Below are positions 18,982-28,046 of a stretch of 50,305 bases of DNA, in pieces. The DNA comes from Mycobacterium sp. (GTDB lineage Bacteria > Actinomycetota > Actinomycetes > Mycobacteriales > Mycobacteriaceae), in assembly GCF_025965855.1 (NCBI RefSeq), contig NZ_JAOPWB010000174.1:1-50305 (forward strand). Direction: 5' to 3'. The notes beneath the pieces were generated by a model. It did not search any database. It was given only the letters and a program-made list of their open reading frames with translations, and was not told the origin of the DNA. Each line of letters opens with the position of its first letter. Positions within the stretch are counted from its first letter, which is position 1. A program made the translations under genes and the position numbers.

Positions 18982-19778
18982 GCCGTGGCGGCTTCCCCGC
19001 GCCATTCGGCCGAGACGCGCTGCTTCTGCTCGCCGATCACCTGGCCGAGGTGGGCGGCCTTGGGCCAGCCGTAGTAGGCGGCGAGATGCAGGGCCACTTC
19101 GTCCATCTCGTCGAAGGAGATGTCGCGGCTCTTGAGCGCGGCGTACACGTGGCTCAGGATCGGGATGGGTGCGTCCTGGATGGCGACACAGGCCACGGTC
19201 ACCAGGCGCCGCTCTTTCATTCCCAGCCCCGGCCGCAGCCACATCTCGCCGAATACGAAGTTCAAGATCCCCGCGCCGGAGTAGGGGTCGTCCCGGATCG
19301 GCGCGAACGGCAGGCAGTTGACCGCCTTGAAGCATTGCTCCCCGCTGGCCAACCGGCTCTCCGGATCGCTCGGCGTGACCAGGGGTAGCAGCGCCTCGGG
19401 TGGCGGCACGGTTTGGCCGCGTTCGCGGTGGATCCGTTCCCACTGCTCGTCGACCGCCATGTTGAATCGCGACGCCTTGGGCCACCCGCCGTACACCGCG
19501 AAATGCAGCACGGTTTCGCGCATCTCGGTGATGGTCAGGTCGCCGCTGTTGAGCGCCGCGTACACGTGATCCTGCAAAGGTCCTTCGGCGTCGGCGGCCG
19601 CGACGCAGGGCAGCGTGACGAAACGCCGATCCCTCCTGCTCAAGATCGGCCGCGACCAGATTTCCGCGAAGACGAACTCGATCAGGCCGCTGGTTGTCGT
19701 GGGGCTCGGATCGTCAGGCGGGGGCACCGTCATCACCTCGGCGAACCGGCGTCGTCCGCGTTCGAAACGCTCTGTCAT
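18978..19778 (-). CDS. Double carboxymuconolactone-decarboxylase-domain protein
   Basis: 266 residues with two CMD/AhpD-like domains in tandem. Each has the block RRFVTLPCVAA...HVYAAL or RRLVTVACVAI...HVYAAL, then a helix ending in HFAVYGGWPKA or HLAAYYGWPKA. The CxxC pair of redox-active AhpD proteins is absent (one Cys per domain), so a decarboxylase or lyase-like role is likelier than peroxidase support. It lies 34 bp downstream of an SDR and is coupled to the ALDH gene. The substrate is unknown. Confidence 0.87.
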   Translation of the reverse strand: MTERFERGRRRFAEVMTVPPPDDPSPTTTSGLIEFVFAEIWSRPILSRRDRRFVTLPCVAAADAEGPLQDHVYAALNSGDLTITEMRETVLHFAVYGGWPKASRFNMAVDEQWERIHRERGQTVPPPEALLPLVTPSDPESRLASGEQCFKAVNCLPFAPIRDDPYSGAGILNFVFGEMWLRPGLGMKERRLVTVACVAIQDAPIPILSHVYAALKSRDISFDEMDEVALHLAAYYGWPKAAHLGQVIGEQKQRVSAEWRGEAATA

Positions 19779-19812
19779 GAAATCTGCTCTCTGCGTTGGA
19801 TTTTGAGGCCGA

Positions 19813-20628
19813 TCACCGCAGGGTGACCCCGGCGTCCACCTTGAGCTCCAGCCCGGTGACGAACCGGGACTCGTCGGACACCAGGAACAGCACCGCGTTG
19901 CTGATGTCGATCGCCTCGGCCATGAGGGTGGGCAGGGCGTTGAGGAATATCGCGATCAAGTCGGGCCGCGCCTCGGCGAGGAGGCCCTGCAGGGACTCCG
20001 GGCGCATTCCCGTCTCCACGCCGGTCGGGTGGACGGTGTTGACGCGAACGTTCTGTGCGGCAAGCTCGTTGGCCAGCGCCCGGCTCAACCCGACGACACC
20101 GTGCTTGGACGCCGTGTAGGGAAGGTGCAGCGGGGTGCCCTTCAGCCCCGCCGACGAGCTGACGAGGATCAGGCTGCCGCCCCGGTCGACGAGATGGGGA
20201 AGGGCCGCGGCGCATGTGTTCCAGGTGCCGATGAGGTTGATGTCAACGACGGTGCGCCACTGCTCCGATGTCGTCGTGTCCCAGGTGCCGGCGGTGAGCA
20301 CCCCGGCGTTGGCCACGGCGGCGTCCAGGCCGCCAAGTTCGGCAACACCGTCGTCGACGGCCGAAGCCAGGGCCGCGGCGTCGCGGATGTCCACCACATG
20401 GATGACCGCGCGGCGGTCGTGCTTTTCGACCAGCCGCGCGGTCTCCTCGAGATCCGCGCGCGACGCGAGGGGATACTCGATCTCCGGCAACGAGGCGCAG
20501 ATGTCGACCAGGACGAGGTCGGCCCCCTCTTCGGCCAGTCGCACGGCATGGCTGCGGCCCATTCCCCGCGCGGCGCCGGTCACCAGCACCCGCTTGCCGG
20601 CGACTCGCCCACCAGCGGCGGCACTCAT
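19813..20628 (-). CDS. Mycofactocin-coupled SDR-family oxidoreductase
   Basis: 271 residues. The glycine motif is VTGAARGMGRSHAVRL, followed by the long insertion after VDICASLP (EIEYPLASRADLEETARLVE) that marks the mycofactocin-dependent SDR subfamily, in which NAD stays bound and electrons pass to mycofactocin. The catalytic set is Ser (LILVSSSAG), Tyr and Lys (YTASKHG). Its ATG at 20628 overlaps the stop of the previous SDR (ATGA). It probably oxidises a secondary or primary alcohol. Dependence on mycofactocin is a family inference; no mft genes are in the window. Confidence 0.9.
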   Translation of the reverse strand: MSAAAGGRVAGKRVLVTGAARGMGRSHAVRLAEEGADLVLVDICASLPEIEYPLASRADLEETARLVEKHDRRAVIHVVDIRDAAALASAVDDGVAELGGLDAAVANAGVLTAGTWDTTTSEQWRTVVDINLIGTWNTCAAALPHLVDRGGSLILVSSSAGLKGTPLHLPYTASKHGVVGLSRALANELAAQNVRVNTVHPTGVETGMRPESLQGLLAEARPDLIAIFLNALPTLMAEAIDISNAVLFLVSDESRFVTGLELKVDAGVTLR

Positions 20629-21458
20629 AACTTGTTGCAGAAGCCGGCGTCGACCGGGAACGTCACCCCGGTGACGTACTTGGCCTCGTCGGAGACCAGG
20701 TAGGCGATCGCGGCGCTGATGTCCTCGGGCTCCAACAGGCCGACCGGCATCGGGTTCTGCAGGTGCGGGCCGCCGTCGGGATAGTTCTCGAGGAATTCGG
20801 TCATGGCGGGATTGACCGCCATCATGGTGTTGACCGCCGTCGGGTGCACGGTATTGACCCGAATATTCAGCGGCGCAAGCGCATTGGCGAGTGTGCGCAT
20901 CAGTCCGACGATGCCGTGCTTGGACGCCGCGTAGCCGAGGCCGCCGCCCTGCAGACCGCCGAAGCCTTTCAGCCCTGCCGTTGAGCTGGTGAAGATGATC
21001 ACCCCGCCGCGGTTACCGGCGAGCAGGTGCGGAATCGCCGCCCACGCGGTGTGATACGCGCCGTCGAGGTTGACCCCGGTCGCGGCCCTCCACTGTTCCA
21101 GCTCCTCCTCGATCGTCAGCTCACGAAACGCGACCGGGGCGATCCCCGCGTTGGCCAGCACGATGTCGAGCCGACCGAACTGCTCGACGCCGGCATTCAC
21201 CGCCGACTTGACCTGATAGAAGTCGCGGACGTCGGCCACCAGGCCGAGCATCTTGCCGCCCTCGGCCTCAACGAGGGCCACCGTTTCGTCGAGCTCGCAG
21301 CGGCCGGCCATCGGATAGCCGTTTGCGGGAATGTCTGCGCAGATGTCGACGCCGACGATGTTGGCTCCGTCGCGGGCCAGACGAATCGCGTGGCTGCGGC
21401 CCTGACCGCGAGCGACACCGGTGATGAAGGCGACCTTGCCTTCTAGTTGGCCCACCAT
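20625..21458 (-). CDS. Mycofactocin-coupled SDR-family oxidoreductase, operon leader
   Basis: 277 residues. The N terminus MVGQLEGKVAFITGVARGQG has the NAD-binding glycine motif. VDICADIPANGYPMAG with its following insertion marks the same mycofactocin-type subfamily as its neighbour; the catalytic Ser, Tyr and Lys are in FTSSTAG and YAASKHG. The ATG at 21458 has GAGGGG upstream and is the first gene of the five-gene operon. The frame stays open upstream through the operator region, but that part is not protein-like. Identity to the second SDR is moderate, so the pair may act on successive or alternative substrates. Confidence 0.9.
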   Translation of the reverse strand: MVGQLEGKVAFITGVARGQGRSHAIRLARDGANIVGVDICADIPANGYPMAGRCELDETVALVEAEGGKMLGLVADVRDFYQVKSAVNAGVEQFGRLDIVLANAGIAPVAFRELTIEEELEQWRAATGVNLDGAYHTAWAAIPHLLAGNRGGVIIFTSSTAGLKGFGGLQGGGLGYAASKHGIVGLMRTLANALAPLNIRVNTVHPTAVNTMMAVNPAMTEFLENYPDGGPHLQNPMPVGLLEPEDISAAIAYLVSDEAKYVTGVTFPVDAGFCNKL

Positions 21459-21497
21459 TCTGCACCCCTCGCTTGATATCACCGCAGCTAGGACAAT

Positions 21498-21512
21498 AGT
21501 AACGTTGTTACT
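21498..21512. promoter_or_regulatory. Operator copy 1 (AGTAAC-N3-GTTACT)
   Basis: A perfect 15-bp inverted repeat, AGTAAC-GTT-GTTACT, lies in the 70-bp gap between the divergent TetR gene and the SDR operon. The same half-sites recur 25 bp away. Its position between both starts fits repression of the operon and of the regulator itself. Confidence 0.72.
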
Positions 21513-21522
21513 CGCTCGGCAG

Positions 21523-21537
21523 AGTAACATGGTTACC
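21523..21537. promoter_or_regulatory. Operator copy 2, overlapping the TetR start codon
   Basis: AGTAAC-ATG-GTTACC repeats the first operator with one outer mismatch. The three central bases are the ATG start codon of the TetR gene (21529-21531). A bound repressor would cover its own start, which is best explained by a leaderless or near-leaderless mRNA. Confidence 0.7.
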
Positions 21538-22122
21538 GTGCTTGCAGAAGGGGGTCCCCCGCCGGATCCGATCATCGAGATCGTGGTCGAGTTGCTGGAC
21601 ACCCACGGGTACGAGGCCGTACAGCTCCGCGAAGTGGCCCGGCGCGCGCGGGTATCCCTCGCCACGATCTACAAGCGCTATGCCACCCGCGACGAGCTCA
21701 TCGCCGCCGCGCTCGAATCGTGGATGGACACCAATCGCTATGCGAACTTGCCCTCACCGGCCACAGGCGCGAGCGGCGAATCGCTTTACTGGAACCTGAT
21801 GCAGGTGCTGCGAACGATTTTCGAGCCCTGGGAGCAGCACCCCACGATGCTCAGGTCGTACTTTCGCGCACGGTCGGGGCCGGGTGGCGACAGGTTGATT
21901 CAGCGCGGCGTCGACGCCGTGGTGCCGATCGCCAAATCTATTCTCGCTCAGGTTGATTCGGCTTACGCAAAAGATCTCGAGCTGATCCTGACGGGCGTGA
22001 TCTTCGGCTTTCTCGGGCGCTTTGCGCAGGGCGAAATCGAGGTCACCGAGATCGTGCCCGGCGTCGAGCGCGCTGTGTTCTGGCTGACGGCGGCCTACGA
22101 GAACCGCGTCACCGCGCAATAG
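21529..22122 (+). CDS. TetR-family regulator of the SDR-ALDH-FMO operon
   Basis: 197 residues. The helix-turn-helix is in VQLREVARRARVSLATIYKRYATRDELIAAAL, with recognition helix around SLATIYKRY. The C-terminal domain is of the kind found in regulators of lipid and steroid-like catabolism, but I cannot assign the ligand. The ATG at 21529 sits inside an operator; a GTG at 21538 is the only close alternative. There is no ribosome site, consistent with leaderless translation, which is common in mycobacteria. Being divergent from the operon with two shared operators makes local autoregulated repression the natural model. Confidence 0.88.
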   Translation: MVTVLAEGGPPPDPIIEIVVELLDTHGYEAVQLREVARRARVSLATIYKRYATRDELIAAALESWMDTNRYANLPSPATGASGESLYWNLMQVLRTIFEPWEQHPTMLRSYFRARSGPGGDRLIQRGVDAVVPIAKSILAQVDSAYAKDLELILTGVIFGFLGRFAQGEIEVTEIVPGVERAVFWLTAAYENRVTAQ

Positions 22123-22130
22123 CCGGCACC

Positions 22131-23594
22131 TCAGGTGCCGCAGAACGTTTGGTACGCGCCGAAATCCTCCGGCGCGGGACTGGCATAGCGCTCCAGGCCC
22201 GGTCGTTCGTCATACGGGGCGGTGACGGCGGCAAGGAGGCGCGCGAGCGGATCGAGATCGCCGGCCGTCGCCGCGGTCAGGGCCTCCTCGACCAGGTGGT
22301 TGCGCGGAATGTAGATGGGGTTGGTGCGGTCCATCGATTCGGCGTCCGGGCCAAGGGCCCGCCAGCGCGACATCCAGTCGTCGAAGCCGGCGATGTTGAT
22401 GAACAGCCCGCGTGCGCCTTCCGAGTCGCCTTGCGCCGCTCGGCCGAGGTGGCGGAAGAAGGAGGTGTAGTCGACGTCGCTCTCGTTCAGCAGCGCGAGC
22501 AACTCGTCGACCAGCGGCGCGACGACCTCGGCGTCGATGTCGTCGGACAAGCCCAGTTTTGCGCGCATGCCGGACGACCAGACGGCGTCGTATCGGGGCC
22601 GGAAGACTCCGAACGACTCCTCGACGAGCGACACCGCCTCCTCAATATCGTTGGAGAGCAACGGAATAAGTGACTCCGCGAACCGGGCGAGGTTCCACCC
22701 GGCGATGACCGGCTGGTTGCCGTAGGCGTAGCGCCCCCAGAAATCGATCGAGCTGAACACGGTGTCCGGGTCGTAGGCCTCCATGAAGGCGCACGGCCCG
22801 TAGTCGATGGTCTCGCCGGAGATCGTCATGTTGTCGGTGTTCATCACCCCGTGCACGAACCCGATCAGCATCCACTGGGCGATCAGCGACGCCTGGACGG
22901 AAACCACCGCTTCGAATAGGGCCAGGTAGGGCCGCTCGGCCTCCGCCGCGCTGGGATGGTGGCGGGCGATCGCATGGTCGGCGAGGCGCCGCAGCAGGTT
23001 GATGTCACCGGTGGCCGCCGCGTATTGGAAGCTCCCCACCCGTAGGTGACTGCTGGCGACGCGGGCGAGCACGGCACCGGGCAGCAGCGCCTCGCGCTGA
23101 ACCGGCCGACCGGTGGCCACGACGGCCAGGGATCGCGTCGTGGGGACACCCAACGCGTGCATCGCCTCGCTGACGATGTACTCGCGCAGCATCGGGCCCA
23201 CTGCCGCCAGGCCGTCGCCGCCGCGTGCGAATGGCGTCGGGCCGGAGCCTTTCAGGTGGATGTCGCGCAGGCGCCCGTCGTCGTCGACGAGCTCGCCCAG
23301 CAGCAGCGCGCGCCCGTCGCCCAACCGCGGGACGTAGCCGCCGAACTGATGCCCGGCATAGGCCTGGGCCACCGGAGTGGCGCCGCTGGGGACGAGGTTG
23401 CCCACCAGGAAACGCAACCCGTCGGGACTGCGCAGCCAGCCGCCGTCGAGGCCGAGGTCCCCGGCCAGCGCCTCGTTGAGCGCGAGCAGCCGCACGTCGG
23501 GGGCCGCCTCGGCTTGCCAGCGGACGGCAATTTCCGGCAGCTCGCGCAAGAACCGGTCCTGTAAAGCAACGGTGGTATCCGGTGCAACGCTCAC
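22131..23594 (-). CDS. selO: SelO/YdiU protein adenylyltransferase
   Basis: 487 residues, the usual length for the UPF0061/SelO pseudokinase family, which transfers AMP to Ser, Thr or Tyr of target proteins and has been linked to redox stress. Landmarks are [64 protein letters not shown] and DYGPCAFME. The C terminus is FCGT, keeping the cysteine that replaces selenocysteine in most bacteria. The GTG at 23594 gives the standard N terminus. It converges on the TetR gene with 8 bp between the stops. Confidence 0.94.
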   Translation of the reverse strand: MSVAPDTTVALQDRFLRELPEIAVRWQAEAAPDVRLLALNEALAGDLGLDGGWLRSPDGLRFLVGNLVPSGATPVAQAYAGHQFGGYVPRLGDGRALLLGELVDDDGRLRDIHLKGSGPTPFARGGDGLAAVGPMLREYIVSEAMHALGVPTTRSLAVVATGRPVQREALLPGAVLARVASSHLRVGSFQYAAATGDINLLRRLADHAIARHHPSAAEAERPYLALFEAVVSVQASLIAQWMLIGFVHGVMNTDNMTISGETIDYGPCAFMEAYDPDTVFSSIDFWGRYAYGNQPVIAGWNLARFAESLIPLLSNDIEEAVSLVEESFGVFRPRYDAVWSSGMRAKLGLSDDIDAEVVAPLVDELLALLNESDVDYTSFFRHLGRAAQGDSEGARGLFINIAGFDDWMSRWRALGPDAESMDRTNPIYIPRNHLVEEALTAATAGDLDPLARLLAAVTAPYDERPGLERYASPAPEDFGAYQTFCGT

Positions 23595-23621
23595 TTCACC
23601 GAGACTACGGAAAGTCGCGCG

Positions 23622-24188
23622 CTATCCGATGGCCTTTCCGATCAAGTCCCGGGCGCGGTCGAGCATCGAGGCGAACGGCCCGACGGCGAGATTCAGCTTC
23701 GCCGATTCCACGCCCGGATGCGGACGGGTGGGCGCGATGGCCTCGGCCGCACGCACCGCCGACCCCATCCGCTTGAGGTCGTTGGCGTCGACTTCCCGCT
23801 GCAGCACGGGGAATTCCTCGTCCTCCTCGTGCCGGGCGTGGTCGAGCACGGCGTCGCGCAGCTTGGCCACCTCGTCGACGAACTCCTTCGAGGTGGTATC
23901 GAGTTTCTCGATCCGCGATAGCAGTTCCTTGGCTTCGTGCTCTTCGTGCAGCCGGGCGTCGACGATGGCGTCGCCGCCGTCGGTCTCGCGGCGCACGCGG
24001 GGATGCACCACCATCTCCTCGGCCGTCTCGTGCACGGCCAGCAGTTGCCGCAACTCGACGAACGGCTTCTCACGGGCCTTGGGATCCGATGCGTGCAGCA
24101 CTTCGTCGAACATGTCCTCGATGAGGTTGTGCTGCGCTTTGAGGAACGCGACGACCTCCTCGGGTGATTGGACGATCATCTCGGCCAT
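23622..24188 (-). CDS. Hemerythrin HHE-domain protein
   Basis: 188 residues. Helical, with the metal-ligand pattern of hemerythrin HHE cation-binding proteins: KAQHNLIEDMFDE, LLAVHETAEEMVVHP, DARLHEEHEAKELL and DHARHEEDEEFPVL. It would bind a di-iron centre and sense or carry O2, NO or peroxide; mycobacterial relatives affect H2O2 and NO responses. The ATG at 24188 has GGAGG 8 nt upstream. The C-terminal ~50 residues (after the fourth helix) are of unknown role. It lies 27 bp upstream of selO on the same strand, and a shared redox-stress transcript is plausible. Confidence 0.9.
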   Translation of the reverse strand: MAEMIVQSPEEVVAFLKAQHNLIEDMFDEVLHASDPKAREKPFVELRQLLAVHETAEEMVVHPRVRRETDGGDAIVDARLHEEHEAKELLSRIEKLDTTSKEFVDEVAKLRDAVLDHARHEEDEEFPVLQREVDANDLKRMGSAVRAAEAIAPTRPHPGVESAKLNLAVGPFASMLDRARDLIGKAIG

Positions 24189-24377
24189 CGCCGATACCTC
24201 CAGTGATAGGGGACTAGGGGGTGCGGGCTATGGGCTGTGCACCGCTTTGCGAGGCATACCCGACGGCGGGCCGCGTAAACGCGCAGGTGTTTGCGCGTCT
24301 ACGGCGCCGCTCGGCAGTTGAGTCGCCACGTGGCGGAGCCATCAGCGCCGCAGTTCGCAAAGTGCGATCATTTGCTG

Positions 24378-25223
24378 ATGGATCAGCCGGACCCCCACCA
24401 GCGCATCGCCGAGCTGGAACTTCAGCTCGCGCAGCAAAAGCGCATCGCGGACCTGGAGCGTCAGCTGGCCGACGCCAAGGCGGCCGCGGGTGGGGGTCAA
24501 CCCGACGAGCAGCCGGCCGAGGTCTCCGCCGCACAGATGGCCGCCATCGACAAGCACGCGCGCCGGCTGGCGCAGGCCCTGCAGGCCGACGGCGGTCAGC
24601 CATTCGGGGGACCGGGGGCGGCGCCGCTTCGGGAGGAGCTTTCACGCGCCGTCGTCGAAGCGGGTTTGTCGCAGCAGCAATACAAAGACGCCCTGGCCCG
24701 CGCCGGCCTGCGCGCCGGCGGCAGCATCAAGGTCGGCGGCCAAATTGTTTATCAGCGTTGCGACCCATCCGATCCCGTTTTTCTGGCCCCCACCGGACGC
24801 CAGGCATACGACGCGCGGGACTTCGGCCGTGGCTATGGCGTTCAGCGGGGCCGGTCGGCGCCACGGCGCAGGGTCGCCGGGGCCGATCGCGCCGGGGCGA
24901 TCATCGGGATGCTCGGCGGCGCGATCGGCCTCTGCGTCGGTGGCGCGGCGGCCGTGACCGCCCTCATCCCGTCGACCGCGTTGTGGATGGGCCCCATCTT
25001 GTGCCGCAGCGGGTACGCGATGGCATACAACAGCTCGCACTACAGCTACAAGCCGGGCCAGTCCGGCACCAGCGTGAGCTTCCAATGCATCAGCGACACC
25101 GACTTCTACGACGTCAACGACCTCGCGGTCTTTGCGCTGCAGTCGTTGCTGGCCGCGTTTTTGGTGTTCGTCGCGCTGGTCGTTGGCGGCTTGGTATGGC
25201 GGCGCTCGCACAAACGGGGCTGA
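24378..25223 (+). CDS. Coiled-coil membrane protein of unknown function
   Basis: 281 residues. The N terminus is a short coiled coil with a near repeat (RIAELELQLAQQK and RIADLERQLADAK). A helical cytoplasmic domain follows (EELSRAVVEAGLSQQQYKDALARAGL), then two transmembrane segments (AGAIIGMLGGAIGLCVGGAAAVTAL and LQSLLAAFLVFVALVVGGLVW) around an extracytoplasmic loop with SYKPGQSGTSVSFQC. The loop has cysteines in ILCRSG and FQCISD. I do not recognise a named family. The ATG at 24378 has no clear ribosome site; the frame is open for a further 87 bp upstream, so the start is not certain. Confidence 0.68.
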   Translation: MDQPDPHQRIAELELQLAQQKRIADLERQLADAKAAAGGGQPDEQPAEVSAAQMAAIDKHARRLAQALQADGGQPFGGPGAAPLREELSRAVVEAGLSQQQYKDALARAGLRAGGSIKVGGQIVYQRCDPSDPVFLAPTGRQAYDARDFGRGYGVQRGRSAPRRRVAGADRAGAIIGMLGGAIGLCVGGAAAVTALIPSTALWMGPILCRSGYAMAYNSSHYSYKPGQSGTSVSFQCISDTDFYDVNDLAVFALQSLLAAFLVFVALVVGGLVWRRSHKRG

Positions 25224-25295
25224 TCGCCGCCGGGTGGCGACCACCCGTTTTGCCATGCCGCTACGGTTTAGGGAACACGAGCTAGCACCCATGGA

Positions 25296-26240
25296 ATGAA
25301 GATGACGACAGATCACGCAATGCACGAACACGTTGACGGCCAGTCGGCGGATCCCGCCGAGATCGGCAAGCGCATCGATCCCGTCCTCGCCCGCAGTTGG
25401 CTGCTGGTCAACGGCGCGCACGCCGATCGGTTCCAGTCCGCGGCGCATTCTCGCGCGGACATCGTCGTCCTCGACATCGAGGATGCGGTGGCACCCAAAG
25501 ACAAGCAGGCCGCCCGCGACAACGTGGTGCACTGGCTGGGCGACGAAAACACCGATTGGGTGCGCATCAACGGGTTCGGCACCCCGTGGTGGGCGGATGA
25601 CATCGCGGCACTGGCCCGCACGCCGGTCGGCGGGGTGATGCTGGCGATGGTCGAATCGGTGGACCACGTTACTGAGACCGCCCAACGATTGCCCAACGTG
25701 CCCATCGTGGCGCTGGTCGAAACGGCCCGGGGCCTGGAGCGCATCACCGAGATCGCCGCGGCAAAGGGCACCTTCCGGCTCGCCTTCGGCATCGGCGATT
25801 TCCGCCGTGACACCGGCTTTGGGGACAACCCGACCACCCTGGCGTACGCGCGGTCCCGCTTCACGATCGCCGCGAAGGCGGCCAACCTGCCCAGCGCCAT
25901 CGATGGGCCGACGATCGGCTCGAACGCGCTGAAGCTCATCGAGGCCACGGCCGTTTCCGTCGAATTCGGGATGACGGGCAAGATCTGCCTGACCCCGGAC
26001 CAGTGCGCGGTGGTGAACGAGGGGCTGTCTCCGTCACAGGACGAAATCGCCTGGGCGAAGGAGTTTTTCGCCGAGTTCGAACGTGACGGGGGAGAGATCC
26101 GCAACGGCTCCGACCTGCCGCGCATCGCCCGGGCGACCAAGATCCTCGAGCTGGCCCGCTCGTACGGCATCGAGGTGTCTGAATTCGACGACGAGGAAAG
26201 GGTTCACTCGCCCGCGCCGTCGGATACGTATCACTACTAG
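25296..26240 (+). CDS. HpcH/HpaI (CitE-like) aldolase/lyase
   Basis: 314 residues of the citrate lyase beta-subunit-like family. Landmarks are [28 protein letters not shown] (metal-binding acidic cluster), [37 protein letters not shown] and DGPTIGS. Such stand-alone CitE-like proteins cleave or form CoA thioesters of short dicarboxylates. M. tuberculosis has relatives, one (Rv3075c) in the same neighbourhood as pgmA-crcB. ATGs at 25296 and 25302 are both possible. The gene is followed 17 bp later by the DsbA-like gene, so the two are probably co-transcribed. Confidence 0.88.
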   Translation: MKMTTDHAMHEHVDGQSADPAEIGKRIDPVLARSWLLVNGAHADRFQSAAHSRADIVVLDIEDAVAPKDKQAARDNVVHWLGDENTDWVRINGFGTPWWADDIAALARTPVGGVMLAMVESVDHVTETAQRLPNVPIVALVETARGLERITEIAAAKGTFRLAFGIGDFRRDTGFGDNPTTLAYARSRFTIAAKAANLPSAIDGPTIGSNALKLIEATAVSVEFGMTGKICLTPDQCAVVNEGLSPSQDEIAWAKEFFAEFERDGGEIRNGSDLPRIARATKILELARSYGIEVSEFDDEERVHSPAPSDTYHY

Positions 26241-26257
26241 GCCGAGGAGCAAGTCCG

Positions 26258-26953
26258 ATGAGCGCCAGCGTGGACTTTCACTTCGACCCCATGTGTCCGT
26301 TCGCCTACCAGACCTCGTTGTGGATCCGCGACGTTCGTGAGCAGCTCGGCGTAATCGTCAATTGGCGGTTCTTTAGCCTCGAGGAGATCAACCGGTCGGA
26401 GGGCCAAAAGCATCCTTGGGAACGCGAGTGGTCCTATGGCTGGTCATTGATGCGAATCGGCGCGCTGCTGCGCCGAACGGACATGTCGTTACTGGACCGG
26501 TGGTACGCGGCCATCGGACGCGAGCTGCACACCCTGGGCGGGAAGCCGCACGATCCGGCGGTGGCGCGAAAACTGCTCGGCGACATCGGCGTCGACGCGG
26601 CGACTCTGGATGAGGCGCTGGACGACCCCACCACCCACGACGAGATTCGCGAGGACCATCAGCGTGTCATCGATGCGGGCGGGTACGGCGTGCCGACGCT
26701 TTTTCTATTGGGGCAGTCCCTGTTTGGACCGGTGTTGGTGGACCCGCCGACCGGTCCGGACGCGCTGACCCTGTGGAGCGTCGTTACCGGGATGGCTGAG
26801 CTGCCGCACGTCTACGAACTGCAGCGGCCCAAGGCGCCGGCCGATCTCGATCTCATCGGCCGAAGCCTGCGCCCTTATCTCGATGGGCGCGACTGGGTCA
26901 GCATCAATCGCGGTGAAGTCATCGATGTCGAGGGCCTCACCAATCAGGGTTGA
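26258..26953 (+). CDS. DsbA-family thioredoxin-fold protein (mycothiol-type)
   Basis: 231 residues. The thioredoxin-like N terminus [18 protein letters not shown] carries C-P-F-A where Rv2466c-type mycothiol-dependent reductases have C-P-W-C, so only one active cysteine remains. [18 protein letters not shown] supplies the cis-Pro loop. The helical insertion has many Arg and Trp residues. A one-Cys protein could form a mixed disulfide with mycothiol and act as a reductase or transferase in the cytoplasm; there is no signal peptide. Its stop lies 15 bp from the IS element and originally about 10 bp from the HNH gene end. Confidence 0.85.
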   Translation: MSASVDFHFDPMCPFAYQTSLWIRDVREQLGVIVNWRFFSLEEINRSEGQKHPWEREWSYGWSLMRIGALLRRTDMSLLDRWYAAIGRELHTLGGKPHDPAVARKLLGDIGVDAATLDEALDDPTTHDEIREDHQRVIDAGGYGVPTLFLLGQSLFGPVLVDPPTGPDALTLWSVVTGMAELPHVYELQRPKAPADLDLIGRSLRPYLDGRDWVSINRGEVIDVEGLTNQG

Positions 26954-26962
26954 CCCAGGCTG

Positions 26963-26968
26963 CCTAGG
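26963..26968. repeat. Target-site duplication, left (CCTAGG)
   Basis: Six bases directly outside the left IS end, identical to those outside the right end. CCTAGG is palindromic and matches the NCTAGN target of IS481-type elements. Confidence 0.9.
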
Positions 26969-28046
26969 TGTACCGGGTCATGAGGTTGGTGTCAGCCGGC
27001 TGATCGGTGGGAGGCCGCCGAGTGCGCTGTGACGCCGTCGAGTGTTGTAGTGCTCGAGCCAGGGTGCAAGGGCTGCGGCGCGGTCGGCGTTGGTGAGGAA
27101 GACCTGGCGGTAGGCCCACTCGGTTTGCAGGGTGCGATTGAGGCGTTCGACCTTGCCGTTTTGCCATGGGCAATGCGGCTTGATGAAGATCTGGCGGGCG
27201 CCGAGTTCGGCGCAGACATCGCGGATCGAGTAGCGGTAGGCCCACGCGTTGTCGGTCATGACTCGTTCGATACGGGTGATGCCGTGGCTGCAGAAGTAGG
27301 CCGCTGCCCGGCGCAGGAAGCCGGTGCAGGTGATGCCTTTCTCGTCGGGCAGGATCTCGGAATAGGCCAGCCGGGAATGGTCGTCGACAAGCGAATGCAC
27401 GAAGTCGAATCCGTTGCCGCGCTTTCGTTCTAGATCTGGTGCGCATCCTCGGCCATGAGCCCGCCAGCCGCCGCCGTCGGGAATGCGACCCAGCTTCTTG
27501 ACGTCCATGTGCACCAATTCGCCAGGACGCGCACGTTCATAGCGCACAGCGGTTGCCTTCGAGGCTCGGATCACCCGCCCGGTCATCGGGTCACACGCCC
27601 TCAAGGCGGGCACGCCGTAACGTGTCAGCACTCGCGACACCGTGCGGGCCGCCACGCCCAACTCGACGCCGATGGCCTCGGGCCCTAGCCGACGAGCGCG
27701 TCGCATCGCCACAATCTGGGCCTCCACCGCCACCGCGGTTCGACTCGGCACAGTGTGCGGGCGCGACGAACGATCCATCAGACCCACCTCACCCTCGGCC
27801 GCGAACCGAGCGATCCACTTATGCACACACTTACGCGAAACCCCCATCGCGGCCGCAATGTGAGCCTGAGCCCAGCCGGCACGGTAGCGCTCGACGATTA
27901 ACAGCCGGCCCTGGTAGGTGGTGCGGGCATTACGGTAGGACACGAGAACCTCCGGAGAGTGATGGACCTAGACAAGCCACACCCCACCCGGAGGTTCTCC
28001 TCACATCAAGCCACCACGCCTGCTACCAACCTTCTGTCCCGGTACA
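26969..28046 (-). mobile_element. Complete IS481-family insertion sequence, 1078 bp
   Basis: The ends are TGTACCGGG at 26969 and its inverted partner CCCGGTACA ending at 28046; the two 22-bp ends match at about 19 positions. Both are flanked by CCTAGG (26963-26968 and 28047-28052), a 6-bp target duplication of the NCTAGN form that IS481 prefers. One intact transposase fills the element on the minus strand. The complete ends and identical duplication show a recent simple insertion. Confidence 0.95.
26978..27943 (-). CDS. IS481-family transposase
   Basis: 321 residues. The N-terminal helix-turn-helix (HIAAAMGVSRKCVHKWI) is followed by a DDE integrase core: Asp in ELVHMDVKKLG, Asp in RVMTDNAWAY, and Glu in CPWQNGKVERLNRTLQ. 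The C-terminal RRRHSALGGLPPISRL is typical of the family. The start is a GTG at 27943 with GGAGG 6 nt upstream. All three catalytic acids are present, so the enzyme is probably active. Confidence 0.95.
   Translation of the reverse strand: MSYRNARTTYQGRLLIVERYRAGWAQAHIAAAMGVSRKCVHKWIARFAAEGEVGLMDRSSRPHTVPSRTAVAVEAQIVAMRRARRLGPEAIGVELGVAARTVSRVLTRYGVPALRACDPMTGRVIRASKATAVRYERARPGELVHMDVKKLGRIPDGGGWRAHGRGCAPDLERKRGNGFDFVHSLVDDHSRLAYSEILPDEKGITCTGFLRRAAAYFCSHGITRIERVMTDNAWAYRYSIRDVCAELGARQIFIKPHCPWQNGKVERLNRTLQTEWAYRQVFLTNADRAAALAPWLEHYNTRRRHSALGGLPPISRLTPTS

Noticed and set aside
19000..19485. A 650-codon version of the aldehyde dehydrogenase extending through the CMD gene
   Set aside because: The extension is Arg-rich and out of register with a well-conserved CMD gene; the ATGA overlap at 18978-18981 gives the natural start.
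26964..27446. A second long minus-strand frame within the IS element, suggesting a two-frame transposase
   Set aside because: The transposase is complete in a single frame with all three catalytic acids; the other frame is its shadow.
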